DNA of 64,000 nt from Stenogyne calaminthoides (Eukaryota > Streptophyta > Magnoliopsida > Lamiales > Lamiaceae), in the NCBI GenBank assembly GCA_037126765.1, contig JBBCBC010000033.1, positions 13,840,085 through 13,904,084 of the forward strand. The letters run 5' to 3'. A program made the translations under genes and the position numbers. Below the pieces are notes generated by a model. The model worked only from the letters and a program-made list of their open reading frames with translations, was not told the origin of the DNA and ran no database searches. Positions within the stretch are counted from its first letter, which is position 1. Every line of letters starts with the position of its first letter. Shown piece by piece: positions 11,083-22,805 of this stretch.

Positions 11083-14000
11083 TCAGAAGTATTTGAACTT
11101 TTGAAGTTCTTTGGGGATACCAAACATCTTGTACATCCTTTGCATCAGCTTGTCCAGATCTTCTCTTCTATGAATCCCTCCTTTATTAGCAAATCCATAG
11201 TAAGCATCCTTGAATTTTAGAGTATCGAGCTTGTTATCTGGACGCATAGGTGGAAGAAGTTGTTCGAAGGGAGGAGCTTCAAGTATCAGTGACATGATCT
11301 TCCCTTCCTTCATCACAATCTGGTAGAAGTCTGGGTACTTCGTTTCTAACCAGTTCCGGAATTCATCATCATTTTCAACCTGGTTTTGATGAATCGGAAT
11401 TATCTCCAAGATGTACACGTCACACAACCATTCTGCTCTGATTTGATCCCATTCTGGAAGCAGATCTAGCTGGGCATAGAGGATGTCTTTAACTGGTGCC
11501 GGAAAGGCTTTCTCTTCCCAAGAAATATCCTCTGCTGCAGCTTCCTTTTTTCTCTTTCTTCGGATGTATGTGATGTTTAGTCCCTTAGCTTCTGCCAACT
11601 TCTGCTTCTTAATGGCAGCCTCTTTTATTCTCTGTCTGGTTTGCTCTTGAATTTGTTCAGGAGACATCTGGCTTTTGGTAAAGGATAATTGCCCTTGTCT
11701 CTGAACTTCAGCAGTAGATTTCAACATCTTGCCCTTACCTTTCTTTCTCTTCAGAGTCTGCTCAGGTTCATCTTCTTCTGCAAGTTTCTTCGCAAGTTCA
11801 AGGCTCTTGGCCTGATCATCAGAATCCATCCTTTATTGTACAGAAGAAGAGAAGTCTTCAATCCTATCCACTCTAGCAGTAACATCTGAAAGAGCAATCT
11901 TCTGCTCAGTGATCTCCTTCCTTTGATCCTTGAGCTCTTTGCTATGTTGTTCCAAAGTCTCTTTTAGTTTAGCAACATCAGGTGGAGCAACAAGATCAGT
12001 AGATGGAGTGGCTTCAGGCAAGTCAGATACAGTGGCTTCTGGTAAAGACGCAATGGTTACCATCTGTGTCTGTTTTTCTTCTTTCTTTTGTCCTTCCCCC
12101 TTTTTGGTTTCATCAAAAAGTTTGGACAACCTGAGATTCAGAGCAATAAACTGTCGTGTCATCTCCTCCCTGAGTTCCTCAACAACAAGAGGAGTGATCT
12201 GAGCGGTTGCAGAAGGTGCAGAAGCTAGAAATCGTCTAAGATCAAATTCAATATCCTTTCTTGCACGTTCTGTAGAAGCCATAAAATTCTTCCAACCCAT
12301 ATCCATGTGGTTGTCACTCTTTTCCAGGGATGCCCAGACACTTTCAAGTAAAATCTGTGCTTCATTGAGCATGTCCGTCTGAATTTTGAGTTTATCAGAC
12401 TGGAGAGTGAGCTTCTCAGCAAGAGGATTAACCAGTTGCATCACATCAGAAAGGATGGCATTATGCATCTGTTTGAGCTTCTCAACTGTGAGACTCCATT
12501 CTCTGTCAACCAGTTTTGTTTGCTCTTCTTCAAAATGCTTTATCAGATCTGCTGTGAGAGCTGTGAATTTCTCTTCAATGGCAGCCTTTACCCCATCCTG
12601 AATTTTCTCAGAACTAAGATCTAGGGTATTGGAGCTCAGCATAGCAGTCTGGTCAGATGTTGATGCCTTGCCAAGATGGGTCTCATCTGCCGCACCCACT
12701 CTTGGTTCATCGGTAGCTCCCTCAAGATTTGTATGAGAATGAGGTTGTACATTCTCCTCCCTATTATCAGTAATCCCAAACCTATCATGAATTAACCATC
12801 TGATATCATCTTCAGAGGCCAACTCAACAACACTATCAATCCCAGTACTCTCCAAACATTTCATCTCCAGATCTACAAAGAAGTCAGAGCCCAGAGATTT
12901 CATGAGGATCAGAAACTCCTCGATGCTCTTCAATCTTATATCTCTCCAGAACACAATCTCTTCTATCTGATGCTGGATGCCAGGGTGTTGATCCAACTCA
13001 GGGCACAGGTCCAGCAGATACTCCTTTATGCGTTGCTTCATGATCCTTATAATAGGGCTTTCTGAATCAGGTGAAGCAAGCACGATTCTGGTGTTGAAGG
13101 GATTGTGAGAGATGGACATACGTTTGTCAAATCTCTCAGGTTCTGGTATTTTTTCTGGAGATTGGGAGTGAGGTGGGGATATATGTGGTTCACTGGCTGT
13201 AGGTTGTTGAGGTTCAGGTTCGTTTACCACTTATTGAGGGGGTTCAGTTTCCTGAACAGGTTCAATGGTTGGGGGAGTGGGAGATTTAGGTGAATGAGAT
13301 GGTCTGACTGGTGAGGGTGAGGGTGAGAATGTTTTGTGGGAGAGGGTGGTGGTGATAATGATTTTTGAGGAGAGGGTGATGGTGATTTGGAAGTGGGTGT
13401 AGGTGATCTTTCTTTCTGGAAGATTTTGGTGAGAGGCAGAAAATCAGATGGTGATTCTCCCTCGGAGTTCTCCAGTTCAGTTCCTTTAACAGTTCTCTCT
13501 CCTTCTCCTTCGAGCATCTGCTCGTCCCTACCTCCACTTGCAGTGTGCTCAGAACTGACTGCAATCTCCTTTTCTGATTCAACCTGAATCAGATCCTCCG
13601 TTCTGTGAACTTGCTGAGCAGGACCAGGAGCAGTCTTTAGAGGAGAAGTAATTCTCTTCTGACGTTTCTGTTGAGTAGCTGGTTTCTTGGCTAGGTCCTT
13701 CCTCTTCAACCTCTTCTCTGGGATGGCCGTTCCCTGTGCTTCTGATTGTATCGAAGATGCAGTTGCCTTTTATTTTCCCTTCTTTTCTCCCTTGGTTTTG
13801 GGCACATAGGGAGTAGGATCCTCATCAGACTGACTAGGCAGAGACTCATTCTTGCCCAAGATGGCCTTGTGCTTTGCTTGATACACCTTCGTACCATTCT
13901 CATTCCATTCATAATTATTTAGCAGCTTGTCTGATAGAATGATTGATACTTTGTGCATGAAGGAGGATCTGGAGGATAAGTACACTTCATTCCTCTCGTT

Positions 14001-14630
14001 CAGATCGAACTTCCCTGAGTCTTTCCGCAGTCTTGACTTGAACATACCCAACCAATCCATATCAGATGCTTTCTTGATGATTGCAGTCATGACACTGATC
14101 TTATAAGAGGTCACAGCATCAAGACTGTAGGTTGAGCAAAGAATCACCTTCTGCACAATCTCAAAGAGAAGGCGATATTTCCTCTTCAAGTAAGGAGCTT
14201 TGACATTCAGTGTATTATCCTTATTTCCTGGCCTCAACAGCTCGGCTTCAAGAAAATCCTTCTCTCCTACATCAGTTGTGTAGGTTTCTGGGTTGATGCT
14301 TCCTTGAGTGAGACCGAAGATTCTCTGAAGATCATCATTCGTGACTCTTACTTCCAACCCTCCAACGGAAGAAATCAAATCAGCATCAATGTCCTCGTCC
14401 TTCTATAGATTATACAGAAATTCTAGGGCTACATGAGTGTGGACTACACTCTGATGTCTATGGCAGTATTGTTCTAGACCACAAGCTCGCAGGCACTCCA
14501 GAATTTCCAACGATTCAGGATCTGAGGTGACCGAAAATTCCACATATTTCTCATCAATGATATCCTTCTTCATTGATGCGAAATTGCAGACCTTTTTGCC
14601 TTGGCCCTTTCGTGCAATAAGATGTGCCAT
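11083..14630 (-). pseudogene. aORF of element B, about 1180 codons, broken
   Basis: The start is MAHLIARKGQGKK at 14630. The frame is shared by 14630-14403, 14378-13770 and 13709-13224, interrupted only by stops, then shifts once near 13230 and runs on in one frame through 13230-11833 and 11829-11083. Order: an N-terminal globular domain (about residues 1-290) with LKRKYRLLFEIV; a Pro/Ser/Lys-rich segment (13700-13230); a long coiled-coil rich in Lys, Glu and Leu (13000-11850); a basic stretch; and a C-terminal domain with EWDQIRAEW, DEFRNWLETKYPDFYQIV and LMQRMYKMFGIP. No membrane segment or signal peptide is visible. The position matches the extra ORF of Sireviruses. Function unknown. Confidence 0.8.
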
Positions 14631-14959
14631 TTCTGTATGATATGCAAACAGATATTAGTTTGAGTAAACTATTTCAATAAACTCAGTCAAACTAGCAATC
14701 TAAGAATGAATTAAGCAAATAAGCATATAGATCAATGCAGACATAAATTATTGACACATAGCAGCACGATTTGTAAACCTAATAACCATTATGAGTGAAT
14801 TTATGCAGTACTTAAAAGAAAATTACCAGATATTGATTCATAGGTGAAAATAGAATCAATTGATTTTGGAAAGTAATTTCTGAAGATTTTGAGAGTTTGA
14901 TCTTTTAAGAAACTGAGAAGAAGAAGGAGTGGAAAGAGGTTTTCTGAGAAAGATTTGGG

Positions 14960-14968
14960 TTTATATTA
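14960..14968 (-). promoter_or_regulatory. Candidate private promoter of the B aORF
   Basis: The minus strand reads AATATAAAC about 330 bases upstream of the aORF start, followed by a CT-rich tract (CTTCTTCTTCTCAG) typical of plant transcription starts and untranslated leaders. Confidence 0.5.
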
Positions 14969-14969
14969 T

Positions 14970-15708
14970 GCGAGGGAAACCTCTTTGCACAACTTCCCAT
15001 AAGTACTCAAGTGTCCGTGTTTTGAAATCAATGGCTGAGATTAGTCGGCCGTAAAGCGTTTTAATCGCACGGTTGAGAAAAGTAGTCTTCTCGTATTTTG
15101 GACTCAAAAACTCACAATAAAACGCATTAAATACACATTCCCATAACCGCATTTAACGTTTTGCAGTGCATTCATCACAAAGTTAAAGAAAACAGTAGTA
15201 AAAGCCAATTTGTTTAAATAAGGCATATAAGATGATCAGAAAGAGATAAATAAGAAACGTATCTGACTGATTGATATTGTAATCAATCAGTTACCACTGT
15301 GATCTGATCTGGTTGTCTTGATTATTGTTGACCTTACTGATGGTAGCCTATCCCTTAGCATTTCCCAACAATATTCCATTCATCTGATCAGATTCCTGTT
15401 TGATCCAATCTGATACTTATCTGATCCTCTTTCAACATTCAGTCTTCTTCTATTCAGGCCACGTTTCCTAGGGATTTGTCTAATACTCCCGCCAAAGCTT
15501 TTACTTCGGGGAGTCAAAAGGTCACTTCGATTCCCTAAATCGGCGTGATTTGATACTCCGTAATAATGGTATAGATACGCTGTGATAACTCACACCGTTA
15601 ACTCATCCAACCATCAGTCGCGTGTTTCTTACGCATTATCCTTGCGATGCAAATTTCTCCTAAGGGTCTTGAGAAAATGAATTAGCACCTATACCCCTGC
15701 TTTTCTTC
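14970..15708. other. Divergent intergenic region of element B
   Basis: No coding sequence is evident. It lies between a minus-strand TATA (14960) serving the aORF and a plus-strand TATA (15709) serving the antisense unit, so it could act as a two-way promoter. TTTCCCAACA at 15361-15370 resembles an LTR end but has no partner that I can find. Confidence 0.45.
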
Positions 15709-15715
15709 TATAAAT
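15709..15715 (+). promoter_or_regulatory. TATA box of the antisense unit in element B
   Basis: TATAAAT follows a C/T-rich stretch and precedes a leader of about 60 bases before the first long ORF. The placement is ideal for plant RNA polymerase II. Confidence 0.55.
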
Positions 15716-15777
15716 TGGTCTGGGGTTTTAGGCAAACAACACAACATAAACCATGCATCTTCTTTAGTTTATACTCC

Positions 15778-16011
15778 ATGTTTTCCGATGAACCCTTATT
15801 TCCGGTGAAACTCCCGGCAAAAACCTTTAACCCTTCTCAAATGATTTCAGCTTCTCAAATCAACCCTGGGTGTTCCTTATTACTGCCTTCGTCGTCATCG
15901 AAGATTACACATACAATTATTGCCAAGCTTCTCTACCACCGAGGCGGCGGATCTGCTATAGCAAATGAGAAGGCACTTCTCCTAACCATATGCACCTTGT
16001 GTGCCTATTAA
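15778..16011 (+). CDS. Small antisense ORF in element B, 77 residues, unknown
   Basis: The start is the ATG of MFSDEPLFPVKLP; a preceding ATG at 15753 opens only four codons. The product has a Ser-rich middle (LLLPSSSSK) and a hydrophobic C-terminal third (ALLLTICTLCAY). I recognise no family. It is transcribed against gag-pol and aORF, downstream of a good TATA box and upstream of a plausible poly(A) region. It may be a captured host fragment; element A has no counterpart at this place. Coding status is unproven. Confidence 0.35.
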   Translation: MFSDEPLFPVKLPAKTFNPSQMISASQINPGCSLLLPSSSSKITHTIIAKLLYHRGGGSAIANEKALLLTICTLCAY

Positions 16012-16389
16012 GATGACGAAATTAGCATCAACAGACTCAGTCTAATACAAAACATGGGTTTGGTATACGGTCTAGATCAGACAATAGCTGATCATCGTAT
16101 ATCAAACTCAATATTTGCATGCGACACTTGTGGCCATATGGTCTTTTGACCACATCTTTGGCACTTGTGTCCCATTTAACAGCTGGAGAGCCCATTGATT
16201 TTAGGTCTAGGGGCTCCTGGCTTAGAAATCCTTCAAGGCCGCTCTCGCTCCTCACTCCGAAGCTCTGAGGGTGGCTCAGGATTATTTCAAAGCCTCTCAC
16301 ACCCCTTTTAGGGTTGGGGGAAAAAAGAGAGCATCAGGCTCTAAAATCTTTAAAGCCTCTCTCCCCCCCTTTTCTAGGGTTAGACTTAG

Positions 16390-16495
16390 GGTTTATGGTT
16401 TATGTACTGACCTCCCGGTACTTTTGTACTTGTAACTTGTAATGTAAATCTGACCTCTGGGTCCTTATCAATGAAAAGTTCTATTATTTAATTAT
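16390..16495 (+). terminator. Possible poly(A) region of the antisense unit
   Basis: TGTA-type far-upstream words (TTGTAACTTGTAATGTAAAT) are followed by AATGAA at 16470-16475 and then a T-rich stretch. This is the arrangement of a plant 3' end. It lies about 240 bases before the converging end of pol. Confidence 0.35.
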
Positions 16496-16731
16496 TGTGT
16501 TGCTTCTACTTACTTATGCGATTTGTAGCCTTAAACTTATACAAATTGCTTGTTGAACGTAGCTTAATCGACTTATAAAGTATAACCTTCCAATCTGATC
16601 AGTTCCCCCTTAATCTGATATATCTTAATCTGATTAGTTCCTTGTCTGATCTTCTGATCAGTTGAGATTCCTAACTCAACTGATTCTTCTTAACCTGGTT
16701 AGTCTCTTAACCAACTGGTTCTGGAGATCAG

Positions 16732-18890
16732 TCAACCAAACATTTCTGGTGCACTTTCTCCGAGATCCAGAAGCCCTAACTCATTGCATAATTCTCTGAA
16801 TCTGATCTCAGCTAGTGACTTAGTTAAAATATCAACTTTTTGTTTATCGATATGGATCTTTTCCATTCTGATATTCTTCTTTTCAACATGATCTCTTATA
16901 AAATGATGTCTGACATCCACATGCTTGCATTCTGAGTGATTGCAATAGCACTATTACTGTCACAGAATTTAGGTACGTTCTTAGCTACAATGTTGTAATC
17001 CCTCAACTGCTGACTTAGCCACAGCAGTTGGGAACAACAGCTTCCTGCAGCCATATATTCTGCTACAGTAGTAGATGTCGCAATTGATGTCTGCTTCTTT
17101 GAAAACCAAGAGATCAGTTTACTACCTAGAAACTGACATGTACTTGAGGTTGACTTCCTGTCAATTCTGCAACCTCCGTAATTAGAATTAGAATACCCAC
17201 TAAGCTCTAGATTATCATCTGATGGGTAAAATATACCAAGGTTTACTGTCCCCTTCAGATACTTAAAAATCCGCTTAGCTGCTTCCAGGTGGCTTTGCGT
17301 TGGATTTACCTGAAATCTGGCACATACACCTACTGCAAAAGTGATATCTGGTCTGCTGGCAGTCAGGTATAGTAAAGATCCAATGAGAGCCCTATATTCT
17401 TTCTGATTAGTTTTTTGATCGTCCTCATCTGGATCCATCTTGAATCCAGTCATCATAGGAATTCTGGCTTCCTTACAGTTTTGAACTCCAAACTTAGCCA
17501 ATAAATTCCTAGTGTACTTTGCCTGGCAGATGAATATCCCTTCTGTACTTAGCTTAACTTGTAGACCCATAAATTAATTCATCTGACCCATCATGGACAT
17601 CTCGAACTTCCCTTGCATCAGTTTGCTGAACTTTTCACATAAACTCTTGTTGGGAGATCCGAAGATGATGTCGTCCACATAAATCTGAACCATCAGAATA
17701 TCTTCTCCGTCTTCTATTCTGAATAAGGTTCTGTCCACTATTCCTTTAGTGAAACCGTTGTCTATCACGAACTAAGAGAGTGTATCATACCAAGCTCAAC
17801 GAGCTTGTTTCGGGCCATAAAGAGCTTTTCTTAAATGGTATACCTGGTCGCCTTTTTCAAAGCCTGGAGGTTGTTCAACATAAACTTCCTCAAATAGTAC
17901 CCCGTTTATGAATGCGCTCTTTACATCCATCTGATACACAATAAACCCTCTGTGGGCAGCATATGCCAAAAATAGCCGAATGGCTTCTAGGCGAGCGACT
18001 GGTGCAAAGGTCTCATCATAATCAATTTCTTCTGATTGTGAATACCCCTTAGCCACAAGTCTTGCCTTATTTCTGGTTACGACATTTCTCTCATCTCTCT
18101 TGTTCTTGAATACCCACTTTGTGCCAATCACATCTTGATGAGTTGGTATGTCCACTAGTTTCCAAACCTGATTCCTTTCAAACTGTTCCAGTTCTTCTTG
18201 TATGGCTAGAATCCAGCTTGCATCTTGTAGAGCTTCCTCTACTTTAGTTGGTTCCTTCAAAGACAGATAACAACAATACATGGCACTTTCACCAATCTGA
18301 TGCCTAGTTTTGACTCTATCAGATGGGTCTCCGATGATAAGATCAGTTGGATGACTGGTTATCCAGGTCCTTCTTTTCTGATTTGCATTTGTTTGGAGAA
18401 CATCATCCTCTTCTGATAGTAGTTCATTACTAGTGATTGGGAGTGGTTCAGAATTATGATCCACTTGATATGGACATGTCTCAGCTGATGTTGGACTCAA
18501 CATGTGCTGATGTCTGTCTGTAGGAACTTCAGGTGTTCCCCCTGAACCAGATGGTTCAGTTGATACTGTCTCATTGACAGTTGTACGTACCTTAGGGTCT
18601 GATTGACCTGGTGAATCAGCAAGATCAAGTTCTGGAATATACACTGTTACGTGTTCTGATTCTTTCTCCTTGATACTTAGCTGATCCATTTTCTGTGCAT
18701 CAGGTACCGGTTGATCTGGTACTGCTTGTTCTGTGGCAGCTTTCTCTTGTTCAGATGATGTCTCATCAAAGACCACATGAGGTGTTTCTTCCACAACTAG
18801 GGTTCGCCTGTTGTAAACCCTGAAAGCCTTGCTGGATGAGGAATATCCTAAGAATATACCTTCATCTGACTTGGCCTCAAAAGTCTTCAA
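16732..18890 (-). pseudogene. Reverse transcriptase and RNase H of element B
   Basis: One frame runs from the integrase into RT and RNase H with only stop-codon breaks at about 17793, 17769 and 17571, then a frameshift near 16900. RT motifs: KWVFKNKRDE, YDETFAPVARL, MDVKSAFINGVLFEEVY and catalytic YVDD at 17681-17670. RNase H: the first motif reads SGYSNSNYGG, where the usual catalytic Asp is Asn, then VAEYMAAGSC and FCDSNSAIAIT. The last part (KVDILTKSLAEIRFRELC, 16920-16732) is in another frame. Several stops sit where Trp or Gln codons stand in sister elements, consistent with C-to-T decay. Confidence 0.9.
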
Positions 18891-18968
18891 CTGACTCTTC
18901 CCATTGTTGTGTATGAAACACTTGCACCCATAAACATGGAAGTAAGAAACACGAGGTTTTCTGCCCTT

Positions 18969-20063
18969 TCACAGTTCATAGGGTGTTTTGTAGTGACCCT
19001 TAGTCATAGAACATCTGTTCTGAGTGTGACATGCAGTATCGATGGCTTCTGCCCAGAAACGGTTAGGTGTTGCATGTTCAGCTAACATAGTGCGAGCAAC
19101 TTCCTTGAGTGTTCTGTTTCTCCGTTCTGCTACTCCATTCTGTTGTGGCATTCTTGCAGCTGATGTCTCATGATGTATACCAAACTTAGTGCAAAAATCA
19201 GTAATAAAAGAGTTCAAAAATTCTGTACCTTTATCCGATCTGATTTTCAATATACTGACACCCTTTTCATTTTGTAGTTTCTTGAGCAGCTCAGATATCT
19301 TTGTTGTTGTCTCATTCTTCTTATACAAGAATACAACCCAGGTAAACTTGGAATAATCATCCACGATTACCAGAGTATATTTGCGTCCGCTGAGACTGAC
19401 TGGTGTAACTGGTCCAAATAGATCCATATGGAGCAGTTGCAATACTCTACTGGATGCTGGTCCAGGTATTCCCTTGAATGAGGCTTTAACCTGTTTTCCC
19501 TTCTGACATGCGACACATGTCTGATCCTTAGAGAATACCTCATTCGGAAGTCCCTCAACCAAAGACATCCTTGCTATCTTGTTAAGAGTTTTAAAGTTCA
19601 GATGACTCATTCTTTTGTGCCAGAGCCAACTGCTAGTTTTGGAACTCTTAACAATCAGGCATGCATTTCTTGGACAACTGTTCCAATCTGCTATATAAAT
19701 CGTGCCTTTCCTTGAACCAGTTAGCAAGATTTGTTGAGTAGTTCGATTCCTTATAGTACACTGATCACTCGAGAACTCAACACTGAATCCTTTGTCGCAG
19801 AATTGTGATACTGATAACAGGTTATGCTTTAAACCTTCGACATACGAGACTCTAGTAAACTGTACATCAGCATTTTCTAAGGTTCCAAATCCTCTGGCAA
19901 AACCAAAGTTATCATCACCAAAGAGTACACGTGGGCCTTCTTCTTCTTTGTAAGAGCTAAGGAGATGTTTGCTTCCAGTCATGTGCCTTGAGCATCCACT
20001 ATCGATGTACCAGATAGTTGCTTGTACACCTCCTTTGTTGGCCAAACCCACGCGAACCTGCAA
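18969..20063 (-). pseudogene. Protease and integrase of element B
   Basis: Protease active site DSGCSRHMTG near residues 21-30. Zinc finger WLWHKRMSHLNF ... CVACQKGK near 145-190. Integrase catalytic Asp, Asp, Glu appear in LLHMDLFGP, LVIVDDYSKF and GVAERRNRTLKE. The region is open for 364 codons and ends in a TGA at a site that is Trp in relatives; the same frame then continues into RT. Confidence 0.92.
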
Positions 20064-20331
20064 TCATGTCAGGCTTTAGGTACCCCTTTAGGATTGGGTC
20101 CTGAGGGGTTAGAGGTGGTTTTAGGGATCCATACAAACAGGGCACTTCTATTGTAATCAGATAGATCAGAAGGCCTGATTTGTCTCCCATAAACATCGAC
20201 ATAATCATACATCTCTTCATATGCATTCTGATTAGTATGATTATTTGTGCGAGCCTTGAGTGAATCAGAAGACTTGGGATTTTTCCTTACAGTTTGTCTT
20301 CTTTTAACCTAGTGGGGCTCAAGTGCAGCCC

Positions 20332-21429
20332 CTAGGTTTCTGATTGTAAGGTACGACTGCTACCATTAAAAGATTCATATCTTTTTGGCATAAATGGTCT
20401 TGGCAGTTTACCTTTAGCTTGCTTGTTAGGCAGCTGACCCTGATTAGGTTTCAGATTAGATTTCCCTTTGATAAGTTGTCTTTTCTGATACCTAATTTGC
20501 TGATCAGGTTGAGGTCTCTTCAGAAGAACTTGGTTCTTCTGTTGATTCCTTGGCTGATGCTTAATCAGTTGGGTTCCATTTTTGTTACCTTTCTGATTTG
20601 GCACTTGCCTTACTTGTTCAGCAGGTCTCTTTCCCTTATCAGATACATATTTTGCTTTATGTGTATCTATATCAGAAACTCGTTTGATTACACCTTTTTG
20701 AAGTGAACCAGACGGGGCTTTTGAGGATGTAGAAGGGTTTTCATACCCAATTGCCTTCTTATTAGTTGGCGTTCAAAAATAGTTGTTCATATCTTGGACG
20801 GTTTTTGAAGATTTCGTGAAAACCTCTATTTTCTTACGTAAACTATCCTCAGTAGATTTCAGACTCTCATGTAGTCGGAAGATTTCATCAAACTTGGCTT
20901 GTAAGATTTTGAAATCATCAGCTTGCTGTTTATTGATTGCTAGTTGTTCCTTAATCTGCTTCTCCTGATCAGAAGATTTAACTTTCAGAACTTTCAGTTC
21001 TTCAGTTACCTTCTGAGCAGCTTCAGCTGATTTCAGTTCAGCTGCTTTACTGACAGCATTCTCCTTAACAAGCTGAGTATTTTTTATCCTTAGCTTATCG
21101 TTTTCAGCTTCCACTATTGTATAAGTGTCTACTGCGTTAGAGAGATCATCAAGTAATTGCTCAGAATAGAGATGCAAGTCAATCTCTCCAGCAGGTGTGC
21201 TAATTATAGCTGGTGTGGAACCTGAAAGAGCAGAAGGTCTAGAGGTTACCTCAGATTGGTCTTCCTCCTTAGCCATCAGATAGATTTCATCATCAGAAGA
21301 GAATATCAGATCATCATGGTCGTAGAAATCATCAGCATTACTTATCAGACAAAAGTCCTCTGCTGATGAGTAGCTAGAATCCTCAGAAGGCAGATAAGAA
21401 TCATCGATTTCTGATGTATCAGTAACCAT
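20332..21429 (-). pseudogene. Gag-pol linker of element B: acidic coiled-coil and basic tail
   Basis: The open part 21429-20773 begins after the zinc knuckle with a Ser/Asp/Glu-rich acidic stretch (SYLPSEDSSYSSAEDF), followed by a heptad-like coiled coil rich in Lys, Glu, Ala and Leu (about residues 100-210). A Gln/Lys-rich basic tail (20604-20332) follows in the same frame. A frameshift separates it from the protease. The role is probably structural in the particle; this is inference. Confidence 0.65.
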
Positions 21430-21508
21430 GGCTTTCCTGTCTCTATAGCATTGCTCTCTTCTGTTCCGCTTCTCTTCTCTTTCTCTTGAGTCGGGCCTTA
21501 AGGCAAAC

Positions 21509-22668
21509 CTATGGCAGTAATGACCTCAGTTTTTCACAGTTGAAACATGTTCCACGATCCACAGAACTTCTTCTGCCAGGTGAGTCATTCCGTCTGTAGA
21601 ATCTGTCAAGTGACTTACCTTTCTGATCAGAACTTCTTCTCTCAGATCTGTTGTCTCTTCTTTCATCAGACCGATCATCTCTTTTCTTATTTTCTCTGTG
21701 ATCCTTTCTGTGATCATCTCTTCGGTCATCAGATCTGGTCCATTCTGGAGATCTTTCATCTGGCCTCCTATCTCTTCCTCTGCTGTTTTGATAATCCCTG
21801 TAAAATCTGTGATACTTACCAAGTTGAATGTCAGATTTTTCAAGTTTTCTGGTTAGCAAAGCAATCTGTTCAGCTTGGCTTATAATATTTCCAACAGGTT
21901 CAGTAGGCTTTGATTTGTTGTTGGCTGCTTTGAATGCAACTGATTTTGATGTGGAGGGTGTGGCTTCAAGAAAGATACGTCTTCTTCTTCTTCTTGCCCT
22001 CTTTCGATCAGATCGAACTCATGGGCTTTAAGACTCAGGAACAGGTTGCTTGGCTTCATCTTGGCAATATCTTGACAATCCTTGATTACAGTGACTTTCA
22101 TATCCCACTTCTTGGTTAGCGATCTCAAGATCTTGTAATTAATGTCTTTATCTGACATTTCTCGTCCAAGTTCCCATAGCTTGTTGACTGACATGGTGAT
22201 TCTTCCATCGAGCTCATTGATGGCTTCATTGGCAGCATCTTAAGTTTCTCGAATTTCACCAGTTCAGCTTGCAGTCTGCTGTCTTTAATCAGATCATTTC
22301 CTTCACACATCTCAGCAAGCGTATCCCACATTTATTTGACTGTCTTGAGATACTTTATCTTTTCTTTGCTTATCTTGTCCATGGTCTTCATGATTATGTG
22401 TCTGGCTATTGTATCCAGAGTGTACAACTTTCTCTCTTCAGCATCCATCAGGGCAGGACTCTTTTTTGACAAGACTTCCAACTACAAAATCTGGATCACC
22501 TCCAACAGCTGGGTTGTCATGATTGATGATGATGGGTCCTCGTTCAATAACTTCCATCATTCTGCCGCTTATTGATCCCAGATGGTTGCTCATGTATATT
22601 GTCCAGTCTGCATACTCATCAATGGAGAATTTTGGCAAATCATGATACATACCAGAAGTATTATCCAT
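21509..22668 (-). pseudogene. Gag of element B
   Basis: The likely start is the Met of MDNTSGMYHDLPKFSIDEY; an earlier in-frame Met lies in the leader. Parts in several frames: MWDTLAEMCEGNDLIKDSRL (22331-22270), LRSLTKKWDMKVTVIKD (22194-22060), then an Arg/Asp-rich stretch (RDDHRKDHRENKKRDD) and a knuckle start CFNCEK near 21545. A one-base shift destroys the second half of the knuckle. UBN2-type Gag with at least four breaks. Confidence 0.85.
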
Positions 22669-22791
22669 GCTGATTGTGAGTTTGAAAACGAATGAGTTTT
22701 GATAATGGTTTTTCAAGATCAGTTCAAGTGACCACAAAGGTTCTTCTTCAAGAACCGATGATACTCAAAGCCAGTGGTCTGTAGAACCACT

Positions 22792-22803
22792 GCTCTGATA
22801 CCA
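22792..22803 (-). other. Primer-binding site of element B
   Basis: The minus strand reads TGGTATCAGAGC, an exact match to the 3' end of plant initiator tRNA-Met, two bases after the 5' LTR. Confidence 0.95.
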
Positions 22804-22805
22804 CT

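Noticed and set aside
15361..15370. TTTCCCAACA as another LTR end inside B
   Set aside because: No matching TGTTGGG partner, PBS or PPT nearby.
15715..15777. Upstream extension of the antisense ORF to 15715
   Set aside because: There is no ATG in that frame before 15778; the extension overlaps the TATA box and leader.
22792..22803. tRNA gene at the tRNA-Met-like words
   Set aside because: Only the 12 bases complementary to the tRNA 3' end occur, two bases from LTR ends: primer-binding sites, not genes.
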